Shown here: positions 5,414 through 12,392 of the stretch, one piece after another | Position numbering within the stretch: the first letter of the stretch is position 1 | Layout of the letters: each line of letters starts with the position of its first letter | Source of the DNA: AC-37 sp036382905 | GTDB lineage: Bacteria; Actinomycetota; Thermoleophilia; Solirubrobacterales; Thermoleophilaceae | Length of the DNA stretch: 14,912 nt | Assembly: GCA_036382905.1 (NCBI GenBank) | Contig: DASVPL010000009.1 | Coordinates: 1 to 14,912 of the forward strand | Reading direction: 5' to 3' | The notes under the pieces: model-generated | Told to the model about the DNA's origin: nothing | What the model saw: only the letters and a program-made list of their open reading frames with translations | The model's database searches: none | Translations under genes and position numbers: made by a program

Positions 5414-6797
5414 GCTCCGCCGCGTCGAGCAGCTCCGCGAGCGACTCGCGCACGGCGTCGGCGAAGAAGTCGAGATCCGGCATCGCGTCGTAGTCGCCCA
5501 GCAGGCCGAAGTCGAGCGTGCCGTTGTAGCTCATGATCGCCACCGCCATCGCGTGGTTCTCCGGCAGGAACGCGAGCGGCACGATCTCCTGTAGCTCGCG
5601 ACCGAGCAGGTAGAGCGGGAACTGCGGCCCCGGCACGTTCGTCACGATCGCGTTGAAGAGGCGCGTCGAGAAGTTCAGCCGCGAGGCCTGCGCGAGGATC
5701 GTCGGCGGCGCGAAGTCGTTCAGCCCGGCGATCACCTCGGCGCCGAGCGCCTGCTTGGACTGCTTGAGCCCCTCCATCGCCTCGCGCACGATCGCCAGCC
5801 GCTCGACCGGGTCGTCCACGTACACGGGCAGCGGCCCCCGCATCGCGGCGATCCGGTTACCGAGCTGGCCCTGCTCGTCCTCGGCACGGATCGACACCGG
5901 CACGAGCGCGCGCAGCTCGAGCCCCTCGGTCCGCACCCCGCGCGAGCGCAGCCAGCGCCGCAGCGCGCCCGAGACGACCGTGAGCACCACGTCGTTCACG
6001 GTCCCGCCTAGCTCGTTCTTGACGCGCTTGAGGTCGCCGAGCTCGGCGCGCACGCGGTCGATGCGGCGGTGCGGCCCGATCGGCACGTTGAGCGGGATCG
6101 ACGGCGCCGGGTTGACTCCGAGCCACGCCACCTCGCCGAGCGCCTGGACCGCCTCGCGCGCCTGCGCGAGGGTGCGCCCCGGCGACTGCACCGCCCGCAG
6201 CGCCCGCTGCGCCGCGCCGATCGGCGCCTTTGCCACGTCCTTCACGCCCTCTGCGATCAGCTCGGCGTCCGAGGGCACCGGCCGCGGCGTCCACGGCTCG
6301 GGATCCACCTTGCGCGGCACCGGGTCGATGTCGAAGAGCACGCTGGCGAGGTCCACGCCCGCGATCCCGTCGATCATCGAGTGATGCGTCTTGGTGATCA
6401 GGGCGAAGCGGTTGTCGTCCATGCCCTGGATCAGCCACGTCTCCCACAGCGGCTTCGAGCGGTCCAGCCGCTGCGAGTAGATCCGCCCGGCGAGCTTCAG
6501 GAGCTGGTCCACCGACCCGGGGGTCGGCAGCGCCGTGTGGCGGACGTGGTACTCGAGGTTGAACGTGGGGTCGTCCACCCACATCGGCCGGCCCATCTCG
6601 AAGCGCGGGAACGCGAGCTTCTGGCGGTAGCGCGGCGTCAGGTGCATCCGCGACCGGATGCCCTCGAGGAAGTCCGTGTAGTCCGGCGGCGGCCCCTCGA
6701 AGAGCAGGATCGCGCCGACGTGCATGTGCGACGAGCGCTTCTCCTGCACCAGGAACGACGCGTCCACCGAGGTGAGGCGATCCTTGTGGCCGGGCAT
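5352..6797 (-). CDS. Wax ester synthase/diacylglycerol acyltransferase (WS/DGAT)
   Basis: An O-acyltransferase of the WS/DGAT family, which uses acyl-CoA to acylate diacylglycerol or long-chain alcohols for storage lipid. In the 481-residue product the N-terminus reads LTSVDASFLVQE, typical of the family. The catalytic HHxxxDG motif is present as HHSMIDG (138-144), preceded by the SKPLWETWLIQGM segment. The second half has GTVNDVVLTVVSGALRRWL, LRALVPVSIR and VTNVPGPQFPLYLLG, all in expected order. Length matches the family. The start is ATG at 6797; TACGCT on the minus strand ends six bases upstream, with TTGTGG 17 bases before that. The last roughly 20 codons (Ser/Arg/Gly-rich) run antisense over the DUF59 gene and look like a read-through extension rather than conserved domain. 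Confidence 0.93.
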   Translation of the reverse strand: MPGHKDRLTSVDASFLVQEKRSSHMHVGAILLFEGPPPDYTDFLEGIRSRMHLTPRYRQKLAFPRFEMGRPMWVDDPTFNLEYHVRHTALPTPGSVDQLLKLAGRIYSQRLDRSKPLWETWLIQGMDDNRFALITKTHHSMIDGIAGVDLASVLFDIDPVPRKVDPEPWTPRPVPSDAELIAEGVKDVAKAPIGAAQRALRAVQSPGRTLAQAREAVQALGEVAWLGVNPAPSIPLNVPIGPHRRIDRVRAELGDLKRVKNELGGTVNDVVLTVVSGALRRWLRSRGVRTEGLELRALVPVSIRAEDEQGQLGNRIAAMRGPLPVYVDDPVERLAIVREAMEGLKQSKQALGAEVIAGLNDFAPPTILAQASRLNFSTRLFNAIVTNVPGPQFPLYLLGRELQEIVPLAFLPENHAMAVAIMSYNGTLDFGLLGDYDAMPDLDFFADAVRESLAELLDAAELSSRGRTSRPRSSGPVSTGG

Positions 6798-6803
6798 GGC
6801 GGG

Positions 6804-6826
6804 AGCGTATCCGCTGGCGGTGCGCG
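6804..6826 (-). promoter_or_regulatory. Putative -10 (TACGCT) and spacer of the WS/DGAT promoter
   Basis: On the minus strand TACGCT (6809-6804) ends six bases before the ATG at 6797. TTGTGG lies 17 bases upstream of it (6832-6827) as a -35 candidate. That -35 overlaps the CACAAT box of the opposing M28 gene. Confidence 0.5.
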
Positions 6827-6827
6827 C

Positions 6828-6833
6828 CACAAT
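6828..6833 (+). promoter_or_regulatory. Possible -10-like box (CACAAT) for the M28 gene
   Basis: CACAAT is followed by six bases (GGAGCC) and the ATG at 6840. It matches four of six positions of TATAAT but lacks the leading T. GGAG two bases from the ATG is too close to act as a normal ribosome site. Weaker than the other three cases. Confidence 0.3.
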
Positions 6834-6839
6834 GGAGCC

Positions 6840-7715
6840 ATGACCGCCCGGACCCTGACCGCCGCCGCGCTCGCCGCCGCCGCGCTCGCGCTCGGATGCG
6901 GCGGCGACGACGAGGTCGAGGCGCCGGCCGTGGAGCCCGCGGCCAGCGTCGACGAGGGGCGCTTCGACGGCGCCGCCGCCATGCGCTGGGTGCGCCGCCA
7001 GCTCGCCTACGGCCCGCGCCCGGCTGGGTCGCCCCCCTCGGTCAAGCTCGCCAAGCGGCTGCGCGACGCGCTCCCGAACGGCCGCTACCAGGCGGTGCCC
7101 GGCGGCCTGCGCAACGTGCTCGGCACCGTCCCCGGCCGCGACCCGAAGCGGCTCGTGGTCGTGGGCGCGCACTACGACACGAAGGACATTCCGGGCTTCG
7201 TCGGCGCGGTCGACGGCGCCTCCGGCACCGCCGTCGTCACCCAGCTCGCGCGCACGATCAAGCCGCGCAGCGCGCGCCCGACGATCGTCTTCGCGCTCTT
7301 CGACGGCGAGGAGGCTCCGGCCGGCCGCCCCGACGCCGAGTTCGAGCGCTACGGCATCCGCGGGAGCAAGGTCGCCGCGCGCGCCCTGCGCCGCGCCGAG
7401 GCGATGATCCTGCTCGACTTCGTGGGGGAGAAGGACCTCCAGCTCCCGCGCGAGGCCAACTCCGACCCCGCGCTGTGGCGCAAGCTCCGCGCCGGCGCCG
7501 CCACGGCGGGGGTGATCGACCGCTTCCCGAACCGCACCGCGCCGCCCGTCTCGGACGACCACACCCCGTTCATCCGCCGCGGGATCCCGTCGATCGACCT
7601 GATCGATTTCGAGTTCGAGTGCTGGCACGAGACCTGCGACGACCTGTCGCAGATCGGCGAGGAGAGCCTCGACGCGACGGGTGAGGCGATGGTCCGCATG
7701 CTCGCTACGCTCTGA
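6840..7715 (+). CDS. M28 family metallopeptidase lipoprotein (glutaminyl cyclase-like)
   Basis: A zinc-dependent exopeptidase-fold enzyme anchored outside the membrane; it may be an aminopeptidase or a glutaminyl-peptide cyclotransferase-like enzyme. The 291-residue product begins with a lipoprotein signal ending in LALGC, placing the lipidated Cys at residue 20. Catalytic-domain marks are in order: GAHYDT (H111), GAVDGASG (D125), FDGEEA (E157-E158), ILLDFVG (D193) and SDDHTPF (H241), then the CWHETCDDL segment. The HYDT, EEA and DDHTPF set is shared by M28 peptidases and bacterial/animal glutaminyl cyclases, and the small size favours the latter shape. The ATG at 6840 is chosen for the lipobox. 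ispH follows after four bases, so the two are probably cotranscribed. Confidence 0.85.
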   Translation: MTARTLTAAALAAAALALGCGGDDEVEAPAVEPAASVDEGRFDGAAAMRWVRRQLAYGPRPAGSPPSVKLAKRLRDALPNGRYQAVPGGLRNVLGTVPGRDPKRLVVVGAHYDTKDIPGFVGAVDGASGTAVVTQLARTIKPRSARPTIVFALFDGEEAPAGRPDAEFERYGIRGSKVAARALRRAEAMILLDFVGEKDLQLPREANSDPALWRKLRAGAATAGVIDRFPNRTAPPVSDDHTPFIRRGIPSIDLIDFEFECWHETCDDLSQIGEESLDATGEAMVRMLATL

Positions 7716-7719
7716 GGCG

Positions 7720-8676
7720 ATGCCGCACGCGCCCGAGAGGCTTCTCCTGGCGGCTCCGCGCGGGTACTGCGCCGGGGTCGATCGCGCGGTCCAGGCGGTC
7801 GAGCGCGCGCTCGAGCTCTACGGCCCGCCGGTCTACGTCCGCAAGGAGATCGTCCACAACAAGCACGTCGTCGAGCAGCTCGCCGCGCGCGGCGCGGTGT
7901 TCGTCGACGAGGAGACCGAGGTGCCCAAGGGCGAGACGGTTGTCTTCTCCGCCCACGGCGTCGCGCCGTCGGTGCACGCGAACGCGCTCGAGCGCTCGCT
8001 GCGCACGATCGACGCCACCTGCCCGCTCGTCACCAAGGTCCACGTCGAGGCCAAGAAGTTCGCCGCCGACGGCTACACGATCGTCCTGATCGGCCACGAG
8101 GGCCATGAGGAGGTCGAGGGCACGATGGGCGAGGCGCCCGAGCACATCGTGCTCGTGGAGAGCGAGGCCGACGTCGAGACGCTCGAGGTCGCCGATCCCG
8201 AGCGCGTCGCCTTCATCTCGCAGACCACGCTTTCGGTCGACGAGACCACCGCCATCATCGCCCGGCTGCGCGAGCGCTTCCCGGCCATCGTCGGCCCCCG
8301 CACCGACGACATCTGCTACGCCACCACCAACCGCCAGATGGCCGTTCGCCAGATGGCCCGCGAGTGCGACCTAGTGCTCGTGATCGGCTCGCGGAACTCC
8401 TCGAACTCGAACCGGCTGGTCGAGGTCGCGCGCGCGTTCGGCGCCGACTCCTACCTGATCGACAACGAGCACGAGGTGCGCGAGGAGTGGCTCGAGGGCA
8501 AGCGCACGGTGGGGATCACCTCCGGCGCCAGCGCGCCCGAGGAGCTGGTCCAGCGGCTCGTCGACTTCTTCAGGGAGCGGGGCACCGAGGACGTCTCGGA
8601 GTTCCAGGTCGTCCAGGAGGACGTCCGCTTCATGCTCCCGAAGGAGATCCGCCGCGAGCTCGCGGCGCGCGCGTAG
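7720..8676 (+). CDS. ispH: 4-hydroxy-3-methylbut-2-enyl diphosphate reductase
   Basis: Last enzyme of the MEP isoprenoid pathway; it reduces HMBPP to IPP and DMAPP using a 4Fe-4S cluster in the cytoplasm. The 318-residue product carries the three cluster cysteines C17 (APRGYCAGVDRAV), C101 (IDATCPLVTKVH) and C199 (TDDICYATTNRQ). The substrate-binding histidine regions IVHNKHVV, FSAHGVAP and IGHEGHEEVEGTMGE are also present, as is the C-terminal GITSGASAPE. Length and all motifs are normal. The ATG at 7720 is used because it puts the conserved LLLAAPRGYCAGV at the expected place. It follows the M28 stop by four bases. In mycobacteria lytB2/ispH lies close to xseAB; here they share the window but are about 6 kb apart. 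Confidence 0.97.
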   Translation: MPHAPERLLLAAPRGYCAGVDRAVQAVERALELYGPPVYVRKEIVHNKHVVEQLAARGAVFVDEETEVPKGETVVFSAHGVAPSVHANALERSLRTIDATCPLVTKVHVEAKKFAADGYTIVLIGHEGHEEVEGTMGEAPEHIVLVESEADVETLEVADPERVAFISQTTLSVDETTAIIARLRERFPAIVGPRTDDICYATTNRQMAVRQMARECDLVLVIGSRNSSNSNRLVEVARAFGADSYLIDNEHEVREEWLEGKRTVGITSGASAPEELVQRLVDFFRERGTEDVSEFQVVQEDVRFMLPKEIRRELAARA

Positions 8677-8689
8677 GGCGAGGCCCTAC
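8673..8689. terminator. Hairpin formed by two opposing stop codons
   Basis: GTAGGGC-GAG-GCCCTAC is a perfect 7-bp inverted repeat with a 3-base loop. The TAG of ispH (8674-8676) and the TAG of the minus-strand gene (8688-8686) lie in the two arms. There is no T-run, so intrinsic termination is uncertain, but it is symmetric for both converging transcripts. Confidence 0.45.
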
Positions 8690-9477
8690 TCCGGCGGGAC
8701 CGGCGTGAACTGGAACCCGTGCAGTCGCAGGCCCGCCTCCTCGGCGACCACCGTGCCGTCGGTCTCGTAGAGCCCGGGCTCGAGCCCGCCCTGCGATAGC
8801 ACCGCCCACGCGCTGCCCGCCTCGAAGCGCACGCTCGCCGACGCACCCGCGTCGGCCGCGGCGATCCAGTCCTCGCCGTCGGTCCAGTCGCGCACGAGCT
8901 GGAGCCGCTCGCGCTCGGCCGGCAGCGTCACGTCCGCGGTCTGCGGCGTCATCAGGACACCCGGGGCGTCCTCGGGCCGGAACGGCTCGAGCGGCGCGGG
9001 CAGCTCGGCGTCCGGCTCGATCTCGCGCAGCACCTCCTGCACCGCCAGCTCGGTTCCCTCGTAGTCGCCCTCGCCGTAGTGGAAGTAGCGCAGGATCCCG
9101 CGCCGGTCGAACACGTAGCGGCCCGGCCAGCCGCGGTTGCCGTACTGGCGCCAGACGGCGTAGTCGGGGTCGAGCGCGACGGCGAACGGGATGCCGAGCC
9201 GCTCGATCGCGGCGCTCACGACGTCCGGGTCGCGCCCGAACGAGTAGCCGGGCGAGTGGACGGCGATCACGCGCAGGCCGGCGTCGGCGTAGCGCTCGTG
9301 CCAGGCGACGAGGTAGGGCAGCGTGCGCAGCGAGTTGATCCGCGCGAAGTCCCAGAACTCCACGAGCACGCCGTGGCGGCCGAGCAGCTTGTCCATCCGC
9401 AGGAACGCGACGTTGCGCCACTCGATCCCCTTCGGGAACTCGGGCGCGTACAGGTCCTCGTCGTGCGGCGGCCTCAC
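8686..9477 (-). CDS. Thioredoxin-fold protein (DipZ/TlpA-like) lacking CXXC
   Basis: The 263-residue product resembles the thioredoxin plus C-terminal domain of DipZ-type proteins. Matching segments are VLVEFWDFARINSLRTLPYL, VIAVHSPGYSFGRDPD, LGIPFAVALDPDYAVWRQYGN, WPGRYVFDRRG and YFHYGEGDYEGTE, followed by a beta-rich C-terminal region (about 170-263). In the active form of this family the motif is CINC; here residues 46-49 are RINS (bases 9331-9342), so both redox cysteines are gone. There is no signal peptide or membrane segment, although the family usually acts outside the membrane. The start is GTG at 9477; TAGCCT on the minus strand ends eight bases before it. It follows the SpoIIM-like gene by 28 bases. 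The fold call is confident; a disulfide reductase role is excluded by sequence, and the function is unknown. Confidence 0.82.
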   Translation of the reverse strand: MRPPHDEDLYAPEFPKGIEWRNVAFLRMDKLLGRHGVLVEFWDFARINSLRTLPYLVAWHERYADAGLRVIAVHSPGYSFGRDPDVVSAAIERLGIPFAVALDPDYAVWRQYGNRGWPGRYVFDRRGILRYFHYGEGDYEGTELAVQEVLREIEPDAELPAPLEPFRPEDAPGVLMTPQTADVTLPAERERLQLVRDWTDGEDWIAAADAGASASVRFEAGSAWAVLSQGGLEPGLYETDGTVVAEEAGLRLHGFQFTPVPPE

Positions 9478-9505
9478 GGGCCGCGAGGCTATCCGCCGCG
9501 GGCGG

Positions 9506-10246
9506 TTAGAGCCCGGCGATCGAGCGGATGACGTCCGGCGTCGCGTAGACCTCGACCATGCAGGCGATGAAGAGCACCGGGATGGCGAGGCCGACCGTGA
9601 CGACGGTCGCGGCCAGCAGCTTGTGCCAGTCGCCGCGGCGGCTCGCCACGACCCAGGCGGCGAGCGGCAGGAACAGCGCCGTCAGCTCCGGGATCGCGTG
9701 GAGCGAGAGCGCCAGCAGCAGCTTCAGGGGGCTGATGCCGAGGTTCGCGGCGACCGTGGACGTCGCGCTGCCGATCACGTAGGCCTGCGTGCAGAGCGAG
9801 AACGTGGTGGCGGCGATCACGAAGGCGATCGCGAACGGGCCTGCCTTCTCGTGCACCCACTTGTTGACGCCCGTCTTGTACTGCGCCTGCTGCGGCACCG
9901 CGCTGCCGGCGAGGAAGCCCGCGACGCACGCCATCCCGTGCAGCGCGAGCACGAGCGAGTTCTTCAGCAGCACGTGCTCGGCGTCGGCGAAGGTCGCCTC
10001 GCGCTGCACGCCGGGGATGATCAGCGACGTGGGGTCGGGGGTCGACAGGCGCGCGACGGCGTAGACCGCGACCAGCAGACCGACCGCGGTCAGCAGCGAC
10101 CAGCCGAGCCAGCCCCGCAACGTTCCCCACGGATCGCTGTTCCATTCGGCGAGGGTGGCCTTCGTCGCGGCCATGCCCTGCACGAGGACCAGTTCGTTCG
10201 AGTTCACCGGTTGACCATCGGCATGCCGCCGCATGTCCGTGAGCAT
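9506..10246 (-). CDS. SpoIIM-like (DUF95) multi-pass membrane protein
   Basis: An integral membrane protein with about five hydrophobic helices: WLGWSLLTAVGLLVAVYAVA, NSLVLALHGMACVAGFLAGS, GPFAIAFVIAATTFSL, LLLALSLHAIPELTALFLPLA and VVTVGLAIPVLFIACMVEVY. The pairing of an N-S/T-rich helix after a linker with a later H-x-x-P-E-L helix is the usual look of stage II sporulation protein M/DUF95 proteins. The assignment is from pattern memory and is moderate. In non-sporulating actinobacteria these proteins have no settled role. The start is uncertain: ATG at 10246 gives 246 residues; GTG at 10207 would trim 13. The thioredoxin-fold gene follows 28 bases downstream and may be cotranscribed. Confidence 0.6.
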   Translation of the reverse strand: MLTDMRRHADGQPVNSNELVLVQGMAATKATLAEWNSDPWGTLRGWLGWSLLTAVGLLVAVYAVARLSTPDPTSLIIPGVQREATFADAEHVLLKNSLVLALHGMACVAGFLAGSAVPQQAQYKTGVNKWVHEKAGPFAIAFVIAATTFSLCTQAYVIGSATSTVAANLGISPLKLLLALSLHAIPELTALFLPLAAWVVASRRGDWHKLLAATVVTVGLAIPVLFIACMVEVYATPDVIRSIAGL

Positions 10247-10259
10247 GCCACCGAATCGT

Positions 10260-10289
10260 TTGGCGAGCCCGGTGTTCTGGCTCTAGAGT
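10260..10289 (+). promoter_or_regulatory. Promoter of the HtaA-like gene
   Basis: TTGGCG (10260-10265) and TAGAGT (10284-10289) are separated by 18 bases. The predicted transcript start near 10296 gives a leader of about 26 bases holding a strong ribosome site. This is one of the few conventional promoter/leader arrangements in the window. Confidence 0.55.
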
Positions 10290-10309
10290 TGGACTCGTCC
10301 CCCTGCATC

Positions 10310-10317
10310 AAAGGAGA
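10310..10317 (+). promoter_or_regulatory. Strong Shine-Dalgarno deciding the GTG start at 10322
   Basis: AAAGGAGAG lies about five bases before the GTG at 10322-10324. It fixes this start, which also gives a clean signal peptide. Confidence 0.7.
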
Positions 10318-10321
10318 GATA

Positions 10322-11473
10322 GTGCATCCATTCAAGACTTCGCGCCTAGGCCTGCTGGCCGCGGCCACGGCGCTCATCGCCGTGCTCGTGGCGGCGCCGG
10401 GCGCGGGCGCCGCCACCTTCGAGGGCGGCCCGTGGAAGATCGACTTCAAGACGTTCACGAAGGCGAAGAAGCTCAAGCTCACGACCACGGGTGCGAACCC
10501 CAAGTCGTCCACCGGCGGCACCTTCGGGCTCGGCACCGGCCAGATCACCAACAACGAGCAGGCCAGCGGCAACATCAGCGTTGGCAGCAGCACGTCGGTG
10601 ATCCAGTTCGCGCTCGGCAAGAAGAAGGTCACCCTGACCTCGCTCACCCAGAAGCTGACCGCCGGCAAGGGTCAGATCAACGCGGTGGTCAACAAGAAGG
10701 GCAAGGCGGTCACGCTCTTCGACGTCGCGAGCCAGGGCAAGGTCGGCCCGAACAGCACGTTCACCAAGCTGACGCTGAACTCGTCGAACGTCTCGCTCAC
10801 CAAGTCCGGCGCCAGCGCGCTGAACAAGGCCTTCGGCTTCAAGGGCACGGCCGTCCTGAAGGCCAAGCAGAAGGTCGGCACGGTCGGGTTCACCGGGGAG
10901 CGCTCGCTCACGGTGCTCAGCGGCACGTCCACGTCGCTCTACGACAAGGCCTTCGGCGACGCGCTGAAGAGCTGTGACATCACGCTGAGCGCGGTGCAGC
11001 CCGCGTCCGGCATCCCCGCGGATGCCAACAACCCGTACGGGGGCGTCAACCTCCCCGTCAACGGTGCCAACGGCGGCACCCTCGACGCGGAGACGCTGAC
11101 CGGCCAGGTCAACCACGAGGGCGGCACCTCGCTCGACCGTCCGGGTCCCGGACAGCCGGGGAACACGACGGGCAAGGCGGAGTACCACTCGCCGCTGGTC
11201 AACTTCGTGTTCGGCTTCAGCCCGGGCTCGTTCACGCTGACGGCGTTCGTGACGAACTCGAACAACAACCTGCCGATCGGCTCGGTGACCGGCTCGCTCG
11301 ACAAGAACCTGACCGCTGAGGCGGGCACGGTGACGCTGTCGAACGGCGCCCTCAACCTGTCGGACGCGGCGGCGGGCACGCTGTCGCAGGCGCAGCCCCC
11401 GCTCGGGGCCAACTGCCAGATCCCGGCGGGCTCGAAGATCGGGTCGCTCAACTCGACGTTCAACGTCGGCTAG
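10322..11473 (+). CDS. Secreted HtaA-like duplicated beta protein
   Basis: A 383-residue exported protein with a Sec signal (basic HPFKTSR, hydrophobic LGLLAAATALIAVLVAA, cleavage after GAGA near residue 30). The mature part looks all-beta and falls into two related halves. The first has GGTFGLGTGQIT, IQFALGKKKVTLTSL and KGKAVTLFDVA; the second has NGGTLDAETLTGQVNHEGG, SPLVNFVF and GTVTLSNGALNLSDA. This G-x-I-(x)-G...-L-T arrangement recalls HtaA-type domains, which bind heme in corynebacteria, but no heme-ligand set is obvious, so binding is unproven. The first half is rich in Lys, Thr and Ser; the second has little Lys and contains Cys in GANCQIP. A good promoter, ribosome site and terminator suggest high expression as a single-gene unit. 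Confidence 0.7.
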   Translation: MHPFKTSRLGLLAAATALIAVLVAAPGAGAATFEGGPWKIDFKTFTKAKKLKLTTTGANPKSSTGGTFGLGTGQITNNEQASGNISVGSSTSVIQFALGKKKVTLTSLTQKLTAGKGQINAVVNKKGKAVTLFDVASQGKVGPNSTFTKLTLNSSNVSLTKSGASALNKAFGFKGTAVLKAKQKVGTVGFTGERSLTVLSGTSTSLYDKAFGDALKSCDITLSAVQPASGIPADANNPYGGVNLPVNGANGGTLDAETLTGQVNHEGGTSLDRPGPGQPGNTTGKAEYHSPLVNFVFGFSPGSFTLTAFVTNSNNNLPIGSVTGSLDKNLTAEAGTVTLSNGALNLSDAAAGTLSQAQPPLGANCQIPAGSKIGSLNSTFNVG

Positions 11474-11499
11474 CGACCGAGCAGACACGCAGTCTGGGA

Positions 11500-11523
11500 A
11501 CGGCCCCGCTCCGGCGGGGCCGT
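11500..11523. terminator. GC-rich terminator hairpin, likely bidirectional
   Basis: ACGGCCCCGC (11500-11509) and GCGGGGCCGT (11514-11523) form a perfect 10-bp stem with a TCCG loop. CTCGTTCT follows, with only short T runs. It lies between the converging HtaA-like and SCO1 genes, so it could serve both. Confidence 0.8.
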
Positions 11524-11535
11524 CTCGTTCTGGGG

Positions 11536-12147
11536 CTAGTTCGCGCCGAGCTCGCGCAGGTCGTGCGCGAGGCGCTCGGGCGTCGCCTCGCTGGCGGGGA
11601 AGCCGACGCGCTGGAAGCCGTCGCCGTCCACCAGCACGATCCGCGCCTGGTGCTCGTGCTCGGGGAGCTGCTCCTGGATCGCGAACCCGCGCCAGAGCTT
11701 CTCGAGCTGGGTCCGCGAGCCGAGCACCCAGCGCATCCGGCCGGCGAGGTCGTACTTGGCGAGGAACTCGCGCGCGCGTGCGGGCGTGTCGCGCGGCGGG
11801 TCGACGGCGATCGCCAGCGCCGGCACCGGCCGGTCGAGCAGGTCGAGCGCGCCCTTGATCTGCTGCGCCTCCGTCGGGCAGGTGTCCTCGCAGGTCGTGT
11901 ACAGGAACGTGACCGCCACGGGGCGCCCGCGCAGCTCCCGCATCGACACGCGCCGGCCGCGCTCGTCGGTCAGCGCGAAGTCCGGCGCGCGCACGCCGGG
12001 CGGCATGGTGCCGCCCTCGAAGCGGGTCGCGGGCGAATCCTCGGAGCCGGCGTTCGCCCGGTCGCGGGCCCGGTCCACGACCACGAGCAGCGCCACGAAC
12101 GCCACCGCCGTGGTCACCATCACCGCAATCGCCGTCCGGGGCCGCAT
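11536..12147 (-). CDS. SCO1/SenC family copper chaperone
   Basis: A membrane-anchored thioredoxin-fold protein that delivers copper to, or helps assemble, the CuA centre of cytochrome c oxidase. The 203-residue product has an N-terminal anchor (IAVMVTTAVAFVALLVVV, about residues 7-24), then PDFALTDERGRRVSM. The copper-binding CxxxC appears as TTCEDTCPTE (C86, C90), and the third ligand is a His in LPEHEHQARIVLVD (H164 or H166). AVDPPRDTP and WVLGSR are also typical. The ATG at 12147 is preferred because CAGGAG lies just upstream and the anchor then starts properly; a longer in-frame start at 12183 would add a non-hydrophobic extension. No oxidase genes are in the window. It is divergent from the sulfur-relay cluster. 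Confidence 0.92.
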   Translation of the reverse strand: MRPRTAIAVMVTTAVAFVALLVVVDRARDRANAGSEDSPATRFEGGTMPPGVRAPDFALTDERGRRVSMRELRGRPVAVTFLYTTCEDTCPTEAQQIKGALDLLDRPVPALAIAVDPPRDTPARAREFLAKYDLAGRMRWVLGSRTQLEKLWRGFAIQEQLPEHEHQARIVLVDGDGFQRVGFPASEATPERLAHDLRELGAN

Positions 12148-12175
12148 TGCTCCTGATGGTGACAAATGGGGCCTA

Positions 12176-12192
12176 GACCCCATGCGGGGGTC
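12176..12192. repeat. Small inverted repeat upstream of the SCO1 gene
   Basis: GACCCC and GGGGTC pair around ATGCG, 29 bases upstream of the SCO1 ATG on its strand. It could be an operator or a leader hairpin; nothing further distinguishes the two. Confidence 0.4.
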
Positions 12193-12275
12193 CGCCCGGG
12201 GGCCGATGATGGGGGTGTAAGGCGATCAGCACACGGGTCGCTCTCCGGTTTCCAAATACTCCTTGGGTCTGTGGT

Positions 12276-12301
12276 CGGGGCGTCGCGAAAGCGGCGCCCC
12301 G
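12276..12301 (+). repeat. 11-bp hairpin with GAAA tetraloop in the SCO1/moeB-like intergenic region
   Basis: CGGGGCGTCGC (12276-12286) pairs with GCGGCGCCCCG (12291-12301) across a GAAA loop, all 11 positions pairing with one G-U. The G-U and the GNRA loop favour RNA read from the plus strand, such as a terminator of a small transcript or a structured leader. GCTTTCC follows rather than a T-run. The surrounding 12148-12392 region otherwise holds no gene I can support. Confidence 0.6.
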
Positions 12302-12341
12302 AGTGCTTTCCGGGGTCCCCGACGGGCCTCGACAGGGTCGC

Positions 12342-12347
12342 TACACT
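12342..12347 (+). promoter_or_regulatory. Candidate -10 (TACACT) for the rhodanese-MoeB gene
   Basis: TACACT lies about 45 bases upstream of the ATG at 12393, in a locally A/T-richer patch. No good -35 is seen at 17 bases. A GGGGAG ribosome-site candidate is at 12375-12380, a rather long 12 bases from the ATG. Confidence 0.3.
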
Positions 12348-12392
12348 TTTTGAAGTGAAAGCCGACCAGGATTAGGGGAGTTCGAGACCGAC

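Noticed and set aside
6798..7628. A long N-terminal extension of the WS/DGAT frame on the minus strand.
   Set aside because: The family domain begins at the ATG at 6797; the extension is the antisense shadow of the M28 gene.
12225..12260. A nine-codon minus-strand leader peptide after AAGGAG (TTG start, ending Cys-stop) upstream of SCO1.
   Set aside because: It is very short, uses TTG, and has no adjoining attenuator that I can pair convincingly; chance is more likely.
12148..12275. Known riboswitch or 6C RNA upstream of SCO1 or the MoeB-like gene.
   Set aside because: No TPP (CTGAGA) or other core I can recall is present, and the C-runs on the minus strand are shorter than six and not placed in hairpin loops.
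12166..12375. A 69-codon plus-strand open frame in the SCO1/MoeB-like intergenic region.
   Set aside because: It runs through both hairpins and the promoter candidate, starts within the SCO1 leader and lacks a ribosome site or sensible protein composition.
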